Source of the DNA: Gnetum montanum
Lineage: Eukaryota > Streptophyta > Gnetopsida > Gnetales > Gnetaceae
Length of the DNA: 64,000 nucleotides
NCBI GenBank assembly: GCA_015680685.1
Contig: MNCI01001974.1
Span: 16,620-80,619 of the forward strand
Direction of reading: 5' to 3'
A model generated the notes under the pieces. It saw nothing but the letters and a program-made list of their open reading frames with translations, was not told where the DNA came from and made no database searches. How positions within the stretch are numbered: the stretch's first letter is position 1; each line of letters opens with the position of its first letter. A program made the position numbers and the translations under genes. Below are positions 36,001 to 46,390 of the stretch, piece after piece.

Positions 36001-37421
36001 AGGTAATAAGGGTGTACCCTCATCGGTAACACCAACTCAAACTTGGGGTAAGCTTTCTGATAAATTCGCTTTTATGGAGGGCGTCATCATTGATATGATT
36101 AGTTGCTTAGAGCGAGTTGATCCTGCAATTGGTATGTCACTATTGTTACACAGGGGTTGTTGGCATTGCGGCATTATGCTACTTGGTTGCATCTAATTGC
36201 TATTTTTATGTTATAGGATCTTGCCTCAGATGGGATCTCACAAAGCCCATTGACCTAGATGCTACCACCAAACCCTCATTGGAGGTGATCGTAGTGCCAC
36301 GCAATGTTTACAACGAAATGCATAAATGTTTGTTATGCTCGATACGTTGTTTTATGGGAGTGCCAAAACATTAATGAAGACCTCTGGAAGAGGCTGTAGA
36401 AATCAGAGAAGGAGAAGGAGGCCCTAATTGATAGGGTTGAGGATTTGGCATCTCAGAATGAATTCCTGTAGGCCTGGGAGATCAATGATGGGGATTGGCG
36501 GACAACCATTGTTGACTACGCCCATTATTAGACGGTTGTCAGGAATAGTGTCCAAGCCAGCCGTGAGCTAATCAAGCAATGGATGCAAATGAATCTTCTA
36601 GCTCAGAAGAACCAAGACTAGAAGGACTTTAGTGTGAGGGTCCAAGCATGGGGGCAGATACAAAAGGACCAAAAGCATGTATATAAGTGAGAATGTTCTG
36701 CCTACTGCCAACATTACAGGGATTCTGCTATTGAAGCGCAATCCCTTCAGCTATTCCTTGATGTCATCGGTGCTTCTGGAGCATATGAAAAGTTTCAGGA
36801 GTAAGTGACAGTAAGCATTTCCCTAGAGAGAGAAATAACCCTCCTTGGTAAGGAGACTACTGTGCCTTCCTTCTTCCTTGAACCACCCCTATAGACTCCT
36901 ATGGAGAAAGGGAAGGTTATGGCTGGAACTAATCTAGGAGATGGGGTTTGGTCTAAGCTTACTAAGGATGAGATCATGCAACGTCTGTGGGTTGGCTTAA
37001 AACAAATTCCTTTTGCAACTGATGCAGGACCGTCACAGGTAAATCATAGGACCATTGTATCTTTGTTATACATAGTTTTGATGGTGATGCTAACATGTGT
37101 GTCATGTTAAATCGTAGGATCAGCATGAGGAGGATCCTCAGGAGGATGAGCGTAATGGAGATGATGGTCCCCGCGAAGAGGATCTTCATGAGGAGGAGCG
37201 TAACGAAGATGATGGTCCTCACGAAGAGAATCTCTATGACAAGGGGCGTAATGAAGGTGATCAAACTTGTAGTGAGAAATCCTGAGGAAGAACCTCGCAT
37301 AGAGGACCACCCTCATGAAGAGACACCACACAAAAAAGGTGGTCCCTACGAGGATGATTTCCTTGAAGTAGAGGTCAAGTTGGATGACATGGGTGGCAGT
37401 GGTAACAGAGGAGATACATAG
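33022..37421 (+). pseudogene. Antisense spliced gene of Tat-B (FCP1/NIF-like HAD N-terminus, coiled coil, acidic tail)
   Basis: Opposite strand to Tat-B. Exons: 1 33022-33131; 2 33640-34089 (450 nt); 3 34176-34450 (275); 4 34561-about 34822; 5 about 34823-35572; 6 35684-35869; 7 36000-36131; 8 36217-37038; 9 37118-37421. Donors are GTAAGT-like except GTAAAT and GTATGT; acceptors end TAG/AAG. Phases join correctly except the 4/5 junction, which I could not resolve. Exon 2: LIVLDIVGVL, FQRGT.EFL, VIIWSH, YNTLFVASH, NPLG, the motif order of FCP1/NIF phosphatases with motif III DD replaced. Exons 3-7 are unrecognised (EFTSISNV, KFFVKC, ATAC-rich frame with VWVQQD). Exon 8 is a coiled coil, then FLDVIGASGAYEKFQE. 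Exon 9 is His/Asp/Glu-rich. Several TAG stops and one indel in exon 8. About 1,050-1,100 residues. Confidence 0.78.
33132..33639 (+). other. Intron 1 of Tat-B antisense gene, with internal direct repeat
   Basis: GTAAGT donor at 33132, acceptor TATTGTAAAG ending 33639. It contains two diverged copies (starting about 33268 and 33455, about 187 bp apart) of a block with TTATCACCATTGT and GGGTTTGGGT. The same pair with 188-bp spacing is in Tat-A intron 1. Confidence 0.8.
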
Positions 37422-37539
37422 CATGGTTATATTAGCCACCATTTTATTATAGTGAGATGGAGTAAAAGATAATGTTTTCTTTGACGTATTCAATGCGAAT
37501 TTTTTTGGGTTTATTCTTTTTTCAGAAGCGAAAAATATT

Positions 37540-38240
37540 GTTTAAAAGATTATGCGTTTTAGGCCATAGTGGGTCGTAACTATTTTAAGGTCATTTTGGG
37601 CCATACTTGGTTTAAGTGCAGGGCGTAATGTGTAAATGCTAGTTTTGGGCTATAGTGGGCTGCTAATAGTTTAAGGCCATTTCGGGCCATAGTTATCATA
37701 AGCATAAAGCGTAAATGAAATCACTAGTTTTAGGCCGTAGCGGACCATAACTAGTTTAAGGCCATTTTGGGCCATAGTTATTGTAAGCATAAAGCGAATT
37801 ACATTTTCCAGTTTTAGGCCATAGCGGGCCACCACTAGTTTAAGCATGAAGCATAAATGAAATTGCTAGTTTAAGGCCATTGCGGGCCGTAACTAGTTTA
37901 AGGCCATTTCAGACCATAGTTATCGTAAGCGTAAAGCATAAATGAAATCGCCAGTTTTAGGCCGTAGTGGGCCATAACTAGTTTAAGGCTATTTCGGGCC
38001 ATAGTTATTGCATGTGTAAAGGTGAATTACATTTTCCAGTTTTAGGCCATAGCGGGCCGCCACTAGTTTAAGCGTGAAGTGTAAATGAAATTGCTAGTTT
38101 AAGGCCATCGCAGGCCATAACTAGTTTAAGGCCATTTCATGCCATATTTATCGTAAGTGTAAAGCATAAATGAAATCGCTAGTTTTAGGCCGTAGTGGAT
38201 TGTAACTAGTTTAAGGCCATTTCAGGCCATAAACAGTTTA
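37540..38240 (+). repeat. Long GGCC-stem motif array (Tat-B, between antisense gene and protease)
   Basis: Alternating units such as AGTTTTAGGCCGTAGCGGGCC and AGTTTAAGGCC...GGGCCATA, with AGCGTAAATGAAAT spacers, repeated across about 700 bp with a higher-order period of roughly 90-200 bp. Stem GGCC/GGCC replaces the GTCC/GGAC stem of the array after integrase. No coding. Confidence 0.88.
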
Positions 38241-38299
38241 AGAAGTGTAACAATAGATAATGTAACTTGAAACGATAAAGAATGTAAATAGCGTAATAG

Positions 38300-39180
38300 T
38301 AAGTAATGTGGACTTACATAATATGTTATGCTGGTGTATTTGTTCGTTAATTCCACAGCTACTTCTTAATCATTCTAAGGTTTGGCGATGTGTATGGACG
38401 AGGAGGCTTGTTACAACACTCCTCTACACTACCATCTCCTCCCTAGAAGGGTAGTTTAGCCCAAGTCAATCTTTCATCGGCCACTGTGTCGGCCTATTCA
38501 ATTGTTCGGACAAGGGTTTGATCTTCGGGGATTTCAATCTCTGAACCCTATTCCATCTCCACATTGTTGACAGCTTGAGGAGTCATCTTATCGCCATGGA
38601 TGATCACTTCCCCTCCTACATAGGGCAAATGGATCTCTTGATGGATGGGTCATGAGATTGCCCTCAGTTGAGCCAACCAAGACCTCCCTAAGATTAAGTT
38701 GAAACTAGGCTTCTCCTCGACGATGATAAACACTGTGTTTGTGGGGAATTGATCCCCTACTATGAAGTTAATACACACTATTCCTTTGACTTGCACTAGT
38801 GTCCCATTGAATGACCTCAAACATGACATTGTTGTGGGACTGATCTGGTCGATTAGGCCCAGTTTATCCACTATGGGATATGGAATGACATTGGTAGCTG
38901 CCCCATCATCTACGTGTACTCTCTAGATTCGGTATTGGCCAACTCGGATGGTGATGAACATGGGCGCTATTTTCACTTGACTCTTCTCTAGGTCATCCTT
39001 AATGGATTCATCATGAAAAGTCAGTAGGGAAGGCCGAGGTTGTTCAGTAGTGAGGAAAAGCATGATGGAGTGAATTGCTTCTTCATCGGCTAGTAGGCTC
39101 TCATCCATAGGTATGGACGTTAGCATGTGAACCATGGCCTCACGATGTTTCTGTCATGTCATCAGTAAGTCATAGAGGCT
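38300..39180 (-). pseudogene. Tat-B protease region
   Basis: 39135-38923 encodes HMLTSIPMDESLLADEEAIHSI and ITIRVGQYRI, as in Tat-A. The protease active site VDDGA lies near 38910-38895, followed by TNVIPYPIVDKLGLI, a CINFIVGDQFPTN strand and FNLILGRSWLAQL near 38690. The frame ends by about 38480. 38300-38480 is spacer. RT does not follow on this strand until 32438. Confidence 0.85.
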
Positions 39181-39599
39181 TAACATTATATTTTTTTGTT
39201 TTAGAGCCTACTTAACTTGTGTAAAAGTGTCAAGGAGATCGCGCCCATGGTCTAGTTGTTTATCATCCTTCTCTTCTTCCATTTGTCCCAGGAGATGAAT
39301 TTATCAAGGAGGAATGGTTTCTAGTTGAGGGTTGCATTCTCTTGGGTTGGGAGGAGATGATTGCATTTGTGTAGCCTCGTCCTTTTTAGAAGGTGGGGCC
39401 AAGGGTGTAGATGCGAGGGGCTTAGGCTTAGGAAACCCCAGCGTAAGGCGGTCCTTGGCTGTGTCAGTTGTCATACACCCTTCTCCTTTTCTGTTAGGTT
39501 ATGATTGGGACGTTGACTTAGAGGGTTTCCCCTGCATAGTAGGAGCAACTAAAAACTTTGGCACCCTGACGACAAAGGGTGCCTTATGTGTGGGCACGG

Positions 39600-42107
39600 A
39601 CTAGGCCATGGCTTTATCGATAGTGGGCTGCGAGATGACGATAGGAGACAAAACCCAAAGAATGAAGGGTTGTCGCCAAATCATGCTTGTCGACGTCAAC
39701 GAGCTCATCATCTAGGACAGGCGAGGAGGTACGCACAACAAAAAGTATTTTTTTTGGCTGTGCTTGGCCATCACCTTCCGTACCCACTACATTGATAGTA
39801 TACCCTATGTTATTTGTGTTTAGCGGGTCTTGGTACACAGGCATGGATTGATTCTCCGGACGGATCAGAGTACTACTGTCTAAGATCAGTTTACCTTGAT
39901 CAATCATGTGTTGAATGTCATCTTTCAACAGCTAGCAATAATTCGTGTCGTGACCACATAGTTGGTGATAGTCACATAAACGGTCCAACCTGAAGTTTTT
40001 AGGGATTGGTGGTTCATTCGGCAGGGCCAAGGAGGGATTCTTAAGCAACTAACAATGCCTTCTGTGGCATTTTAGACCTTCCTTGGATACGTTATTATGT
40101 TGGATGTGGCTAGTTCCCAGCAATTTCTTCATAATTTCTAAAGGCTTTATAGGTAGAGCCATGTATTTTGAATGGTCTTCATGCTCAAAATTAGGCTTTG
40201 GCTATGGAGGTGTTTAAGGGGCGGATGGAATTTCTTGATCAGTGCTGCTTGTGCTAGTTGTAGGTTCAGTAGGCTGCACAGATACTTTCTTATAGTTATT
40301 CCTCTTCTTGCCCCCCCTCAGCAACCACTGCTACTATCGTTGTCATAGCTTTTCCTTTGTCTTTACCCTTGCTATGGGTATTTTTGTAGATCACATGCGT
40401 TGGGTCCTTGCTAGCCTCCATCGCATCTTAGATGCTCTTAGTCTGAGCGAAGGCTTGGCTAAGGGAGTGGGGAGCGAGGTAATACAATTTGAACTTAATA
40501 AAGTCATTGACAGCCCCCTTGAAGATTGCCAATAGATGGGCCTCTGCGATGGGTTCACAGATTTCGTTCAAGGTTGCACTCCACCACTGTATAAAATTTT
40601 GAACTAGTTCGAGCAAATCTTACTTAACTCCCATTAACTGGTCCAGCGTAACTTTAGGTTTCAGGTTGTATTTGAAATGAGTCACGAACTAAGTCAACAG
40701 CTCTTCCAAGGTTAAGATGGAAGAGTGTGGAAGTGCTCGATACCAGTCTAAAGCTTTACCCGTTAGGGACATAGCAAAGACTCAGATGATGGTATGTGGC
40801 CATTTTTGCAATAGTAGTGACTCTGACCTGAAAGTTACTAAATGAGCATTAGGATCGCCTTCTGCATTGTATTTCACAAAATGGGGGAGTGGAATCCCTA
40901 GAGGTAATGATAGAACAGGCACTGTCAGACTAATAGGGTCATCATGGTAAAAATCCATGACCTGTATTATGTCGGAACCGGTAGCCTTAAGGCATTTAAC
41001 TTCATCAGTAAGGGTCTAAATGAGCTGGAAGGCATTATCCAAACCCGTAGACGAAGAGGTTGGTTGTGAAATAGCAGGGAGAGCCATGCTGGGTGGTGGG
41101 ATAGGGTTGAAAGCTTGGTCGATGTGCGATGCTATCGGAACTGTCCCTGTAGGCGGTGACCCTTGTGGCATCCACCACCCAATAGATGGCACAGATGGGG
41201 CAACCACTGTCGATTGTGCCATGGGATACGCTGTTTGCGTGGCTGAGGTTACAGACAATGACCCTATAGAGGGGTTTAGTGCCTGCAGGACTTGGTATTG
41301 ATGGTGAGTGAGATGAGACATTTGCATGGGATGTGCAACGAGGGACATGTTTGGAACCCACCATGCTGTAGTGGCGGGTCCTATCGTGTGAGTAGGGATG
41401 AACGTAGGCGTTGTATGTAATTGCAAAGTAGGTATTGCATGTACATACGATGACATGGACGTAGGTGTACGATGAGATGGATTAGCTAACTATGTCTGAT
41501 GAGGAATGATTTGCGAAGGGGCACCACCTTGGAGGGTAGGTGGAAAGATAAAATGCAGATGAGGTGAGTGTGGAACCCGGTTAGTGTTAGATAGTGTCAA
41601 TGGCATGGTGACCATGAACAACGGATTTACACGAGACACCGTAGAGGGAGGGGCCACAAAAAAATTGGCGTGACTACCTCCCTCGGAATGGGAGTCTAGA
41701 TCCTCCTGACCATCATGAAGTGCCTCATTGCAGAATAAATATTCTCATTATTCTATCGATGCCCTAGCCATCAACATTTGATTTAAGATCCACTATTGTT
41801 GGTCCATTAAATGTATGGTGACGTTAGGTGAAGGAATAAATTCCTTCCCATTGCAGTATATGAACTTGTATTCTTGTTTCTCTTCGAGTTCTTGTGGGTA
41901 CATGGGCAAACCTACTGTAAGTTTAGCATAGATGAAATTGTAATGATCCCTGCGCTGAGCATGTCCCTCAGGCTCTTTGTTTTGGAGTTTGAGGAATTGG
42001 TGTGGTCGCACTGGACTGGTTGGTGGTTCGACCACAAGAGGTGTAACTTGTAGAGTCCAAGGATTCTCAAGGTTAGTAGTGTCAACGGTAGTCATCGATG
42101 TAGCCAT
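39600..42107 (-). pseudogene. gag: Tat-B gag
   Basis: ATG at 42107. N-terminal domain 42107-41793 (LKLQNKEPEG, YNFIYAKL, EFIPSPNV), then a stop. Pro/Ser/Thr-rich linker about 41640-41016. Capsid region about 41050-40430 (NEICEPIAEAHLLAIFKGAVNDF, YYLAPHSLSQAFAQTKSI). Zinc-knuckle-like CDYHQLCGHDTNYC near 39990-39945, with LKDDIQHMIDQGKLILDSS continuing to 39614. Better preserved than Tat-A gag but split by stops, mostly TAG. Gag forms the particle and binds RNA. Confidence 0.88.
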
Positions 42108-42339
42108 TCTCTACATGGTTTGAGAGTAATGACGACAAGGATAAAGATCGCAAGAGCAAAGAATCACAAGGGAAAATGCAAAGTAAGGTGAAAATGGGAT
42201 TTCTACCCTACAGGATTCCAAAGGAATCGTCGAAGCGACCGATCTGCACCACACTCTTGTAAACAACCACAGAGGTATTACATGTACATAGATTGATAAT
42301 GGGTACAAACAAGTTATAGGACTACCCGTAAAACATAGA

Positions 42340-42369
42340 TAGGAGGTTCAAGCCCTCCTTCTAGCACCA
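42340..42369 (-). other. Primer binding site of Tat-B, resembling a full tRNA acceptor plus T-arm
   Basis: Minus strand TGGTGCTAGAAGGAGGGC, then TTGAACCTCC. Read on the plus strand this is GGAGG-TTCAAGC-CCTCC-TTCTAGC-A-CCA: a T-stem/loop, acceptor strand, discriminator and CCA. The tRNA is not identified. Confidence 0.8.
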
Positions 42370-42375
42370 GAAAAT

Positions 42376-43572
42376 TGTAATGATGGAAAACGTTGGTTGC
42401 TGGAAACACCAAGGGGATTTCCGTGTACACAGTTTTAACCTCGAATCCACGTGAGGGTCGTGCTGAAGAAATGAATCCAAGGTGCCTTGAATGGTCTTGT
42501 CGATCAGGAAGGGACTTACTTAGTCAATAAACTTGTCAACGATCGTATAATGAGGCAACGATCTAATGTGAAAATATATTATCGATTTATGAGGAAACGA
42601 GATTTGTTCCAAGATCAAATCTTGAAGATAATGAAGGTGATGTAAACTATGCAAAATGATCGTAAAATTCAATGTAAATAGGGCACAGTGAATTGGATCT
42701 GGAATATGCACAATCCCAAGATTTGGGATCCACCTTATAAATAAAAAAGCAAACTTTAGTTTGGACAAAGTATCCTCCACCAACAAGAAGATACTTAGAG
42801 ATTAAACAAGCAAAGGCCAATCTACCTTGTTCACTAGCCAAATTTGGAAGCAAGGGAGTCAAGCTCGAAGAAAAATGTTTGCTAGCTTGGAATCTCTGGC
42901 CAAAATCTTCTCTTTGTCACCATCAATATCCTTCTGTTGCCAATTCTTTCTTGTCATCTCTCCAATCTCTATTAGAATTGTCAAAAAATTGCCAACAACT
43001 GCTAACCCTTTGAGCATTATCCACTGGGATATTTATAAGACTAGGGTTAGGAGGAGAATGTAGTTTAGGTGACACATGTCCTGGGCCCATAAAATACCTT
43101 TGACCTGATGTGTTGTAGCTGAAGCTTGCAACGCTACACTACACTATGCTCCAAAGAATAGCATGGCATAATCTAACCCTATCTTTAGTGCTGCAAACTA
43201 TCTTGCAGTTATGCTATAATATGCTGGGGAGTGTATCATGACATAAGAACCACCAATGCTTGAATTTTTTTGTTTCCATTGTTGTAATTAAATCGATCAT
43301 CTACTTGCATTATGCTGTGTTGTGCCACATTACGCTGCATAGCGTAATTCAGCGTAACATAGCGAACCTTCAAAATTAAAGTGTTGTCACTACGCATCCT
43401 TTGTTTCTGTTCAGTCTTTCTGGGGTCTATTATGCTGCACTGCATAATGTGGCGTAGCATGCCCTTAGCTAAAAAAAGAAAACTTGCTGAGATGCGTGAC
43501 ATGTTGCAAATCCTTGCCTGAGCCTCGAGATTTTTCTGAACCCTTGAGATCTTGCAATTTCATGGTGTTTCA
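42376..43572 (-). mobile_element. 5' LTR of Tat-B
   Basis: 1,197 bp; plus-strand edges TGTAATGATGG and CATGGTGTTTCA. Minus-strand TATAAATA at 43030-43037. Followed to the left by the primer binding site and gag. Confidence 0.94.
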
Positions 43573-43605
43573 TATATCACACAAGGAAGGTGAAGAACGA
43601 CTTAC

Positions 43606-43724
43606 TGGGCAAGTGGAGTAGCCTCCTGAGTTTTGACTCGCACCTTTGAAATTCGTCCAAGAATTTTCTGTACTTCATCGATCCTGGCCAAATTAGTGTG
43701 TTTGCGTTCAGTCTTCAGTGTCAT
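43606..43724 (-). pseudogene. Antisense gene of Tat-A, exon 1
   Basis: ATG at 43724-43722 and 119 nt of open frame (MTLKTERKHTNLARIDEVQ...) ending at a GTAAGTCG donor (43605). Tat-B exon 1 (110 nt) is homologous, ends at the same phase and donor, and differs in length by a multiple of three. Splicing to exon 2 at 25648 keeps the frame, but that exon is now 18 kb away because Tat-B landed in the intron (junction 43572/43578). Confidence 0.8.
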
Positions 43725-44284
43725 TTTTATGCCTGAATAACCTTTAATAAATCGTCTACTTACACTTTCCTTCTGCTTTACCCTAACTCAACTTTGCTAC
43801 GCTTGCAGTTTACCTCGAGGAAGAACCATCTACTTATAAGTGTGATGGTGAAAACTTGTTGTTTTCATGTCCGATCAGCATGGAACCTTCCCAAAGTGCA
43901 GTAATGTCAGTTTCACATGAAGTGTAAAGATCGTGTCATTAATCTCATAGATATCGCATTAATTTTGGTTTGAAAAGACCCTAAACTAACGTATAGCTTA
44001 TCGTCTCATAATTCAGTGGCATTAACTATGATCTACAAAGATCCTAAACTAGCTATTTTGCCACACTAGACATAGCACGATATACTTTTAGTCATAGTCC
44101 ACAAGGACTTTAAGCAAGCACCTAGGAAACCTCACTTGCTTTTTTCTTACAAACTCTGTATATTGTAATGGTCTACTAAGACCTTAAACCGGTATCCGTT
44201 TTGACACGAACCTCTAAAGCCTTGTATCATTTCACCATGTTGACAAAAACAATTTAACTACTTCCTTTCATGGTGATTTTGTAG
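43725..44284 (+). repeat. Spacer before RT of Tat-A with hairpin-like motifs and candidate 3' splice site
   Basis: Reverse-complement motif units, e.g. around GACCCTAAACTA (43978), GATCCTAAACTAG (44040) and GACCTTAAACCGG (44190). It ends with GGTGATTTTGTAG at 44272-44284, the same sequence that precedes Tat-B RT. Confidence 0.65.
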
Positions 44285-45900
44285 GTCAACTTGCAAATGG
44301 ATGAAGCTTTACTTGCACCCCTAGCCCTAATAAGTCCATACGAGGAAACCCTTAGACAACCTAATCTTGTAATGATAGGAACTGATGCCTCCTCTTGTGA
44401 CATAACTAGAGTAGCCTCAAAAGTGTCCCTAGACTGGCCAAAACATTTGGCCCAAACCCTAGACCTGGAGGCTGGTGATGTGACTAAGGATCCCCTCATT
44501 GAGATCTCTGTGGTTACACACAAAGGAGAAAGCAAAACTCTGAAGGTCAGTTCTCTCCTTGACCAAAAAATGCAGTATGACATGTCTCAAGTTCTCCAAG
44601 ATAATGTTGCGGTGTTCGCATGGTCATATGAAGACATGCCAAGTTTAGACCTACGACTAATATAGCACAACATCATGTTAGACCCGTGTATCGAAGCGGT
44701 TAGATAGAGAGCATAGAAGATTAAGCCTGAAATTGCGTTGGCAATGCGTGATGAAATCACTAAACTATATCAAGCTGGTTTCATCTGTGCGGTTGATTAC
44801 TTAGATTAGGTGTCAAACATCATTGTCATTTCTAAGAAAATGGGAGAAATACACATTTGTATAGACTTCCAAAATCTAAACAAGGTAATGGTAAAAGATA
44901 ATTTTCCATTACTGAGTATTGACCAACTTATCGATACAACAGCTGGACATGCTTTACTATCCTTTATGGATGGGTTTTTGGGATACAATCGAATTTGTAT
45001 CAACCTAGACATCAACTGACTATGAATTTCATGATCCACTAGGGAACTTTTTGTTATACTATGATTCCTTTCGGGCTAAAAAATGCTAGAACAACTTATC
45101 AATGTGCCATGACGTATATCTTTAGCGATTATCTCTTAGAGAGATTGAATGACTATGTAGATGACATAGTTGTTAAATCTAGGAAGTCAGTAGATCACCT
45201 AGAGGATTTAGAGATAATCCTTAAACAATGTCTCAGGCATGACCTACGACTTAACCCAAGAAATTGTGTATTTGAAGTTACAACTGGATGCATGTTGGGG
45301 TTTGTAGTATTGGAGGCTAGCATATGAGTCGACCCTGGTAAGGTTAGGGCCATCATTAACCTGGCACAGCCTACAAACCTCAAAGAACTACGTGGGTTGC
45401 AAGGTAGATTACAGTTTATCAGAAGGTTCATCTCAAGGTTGACAGACAAGTTACACCCCATGCAACATCTGCTCAAGAAAGGGGTTAACTTCAAATGGAC
45501 CAAGAATTGTCAAAATGCTTTTGATGACTTAAAGAAAGAGCTATTGCATTTGCCAATGTTTTTCCCACCACAAAGGGATCAGCCCTTCTACATCTACCTG
45601 ACAAGTTCAGATATGTCCATAGCTGCGTTGTTGTGTCAAAAGAGGGATGACAGGTCAGAAATCCCTATCTATTATCTAAGTCATGCTCTATTTTCATATG
45701 AAACAAGGTACAATGAAGTAGAGCATAACTGCTTGGCATTGGTTTTCATGCTCAAGAAATGTAGACACTATCTTTTTTGCAGCCAGGTTAAAATAATTTG
45801 CAAGAATAACATTCTATGGGCCATCACGAATAATTTATATGAGAGCAGTAAGATATCCTGATGGAAAGACATCACAGCAGAGTTTGACTTACACTACGTT
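44285..45900 (+). pseudogene. Tat-A reverse transcriptase and first RNase H
   Basis: Begins QLANG-like after the splice-like TTTTGTAG and is open 44291-44665 (LALISPYEETLRQPN..., VFAWSYEDMP). RT core: YQAGFICAVDY, VSNIIVISKKMGEIHICIDF, LLSFMDGF.GYNRICI, then a frameshift, MIPFGLKNARTTYQ, and the active site YVDD intact at 45154-45165. 45397-45861 carries the connection and RNase H (PQRDQPFYIYL, EIPIYYLSHAL, YNEVEHNCLALVF). Stops near 44665, 44705 and 45020 inactivate it. Confidence 0.9.
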
Positions 45901-45999
45901 GGCCAATCTTCTACGAAAGGCCAAGCGATAGCCGACCAACTTGTAGCATCACCCATTAACGATCAGATGACGATAGAGCCTGAATTTCAAGATGAACAT

Positions 46000-46390
46000 G
46001 TACATAGGTTAAGCCCTATGTCAACAGGCCTTTAAGTGACATTACACTTTGATGGAGCTTCGACTACCAGAGGCGGTAGTGTCACCGTCATCTCACACTT
46101 TTCCCTTAGGATGTTCACCCATTGGCTTATCTCCTAGTGTTTCCCTGTATGAACAATGTGGTAGAACACGAGGGGCTTCTCAGGGAACTGTTAGTAGCCA
46201 TAGAACTAAACATTCAACACTTGGCAATCTGAAACAATTCAATGCTCATTGTCAATCAGATCATAGAAGCCTACACCTACAAAGCCGTGCATCTACAACC
46301 CTATTGCAATATGGCTAAAGATCTTCTGAAACAATTTACAACAACTAAAGTTTGACACTTGCCACGTAGTGAGAACACCATAGCAGATGC
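46000..46390 (+). pseudogene. Tat-A second RNase H (archaeal-type)
   Basis: LHFDGASTTRGGS at about 46043, then stops and frame changes; YTYKAVHLQPYCNMAKDLLKQF at about 46270-46340; and RSENTIADALTMLAL at about 46359-46400, keeping the ADAL Asp that Tat-B has lost. Lies between RNase H and integrase as in all Tat-lineage elements. Confidence 0.75.

Larger units (their letters stand above)
26175..43572 (-). mobile_element. Tat-B: Tat-type Ty3/gypsy element, minus strand, complete and uninterrupted
   Basis: 17,398 bp with LTRs at both ends (5' LTR 42376-43572, 3' LTR 26175-27395) and TSD TATAT. From right to left: PBS 42369, gag 42107-39600, protease 39135-38520, antisense gene on plus 33022-37421, RT/RNase H 32438-30880, second RNase H 30690-30360, integrase about 30130-28970, motif array 28560-28935, small ORFs 28475-28049, polypurine tract 27408-27396. 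Same plan as Tat-A, so the antisense gene is an inherited part of the family. It sits in intron 1 of Tat-A's antisense gene. Confidence 0.95.

Noticed and set aside
33022-37421. Antisense gene as a plant mobile domain (MAIN-like) protein
   Set aside because: Plant mobile domains are known passengers of Tat-type elements, but I could not find their W..ET..FH..GE.T.TL.D pattern in any exon.
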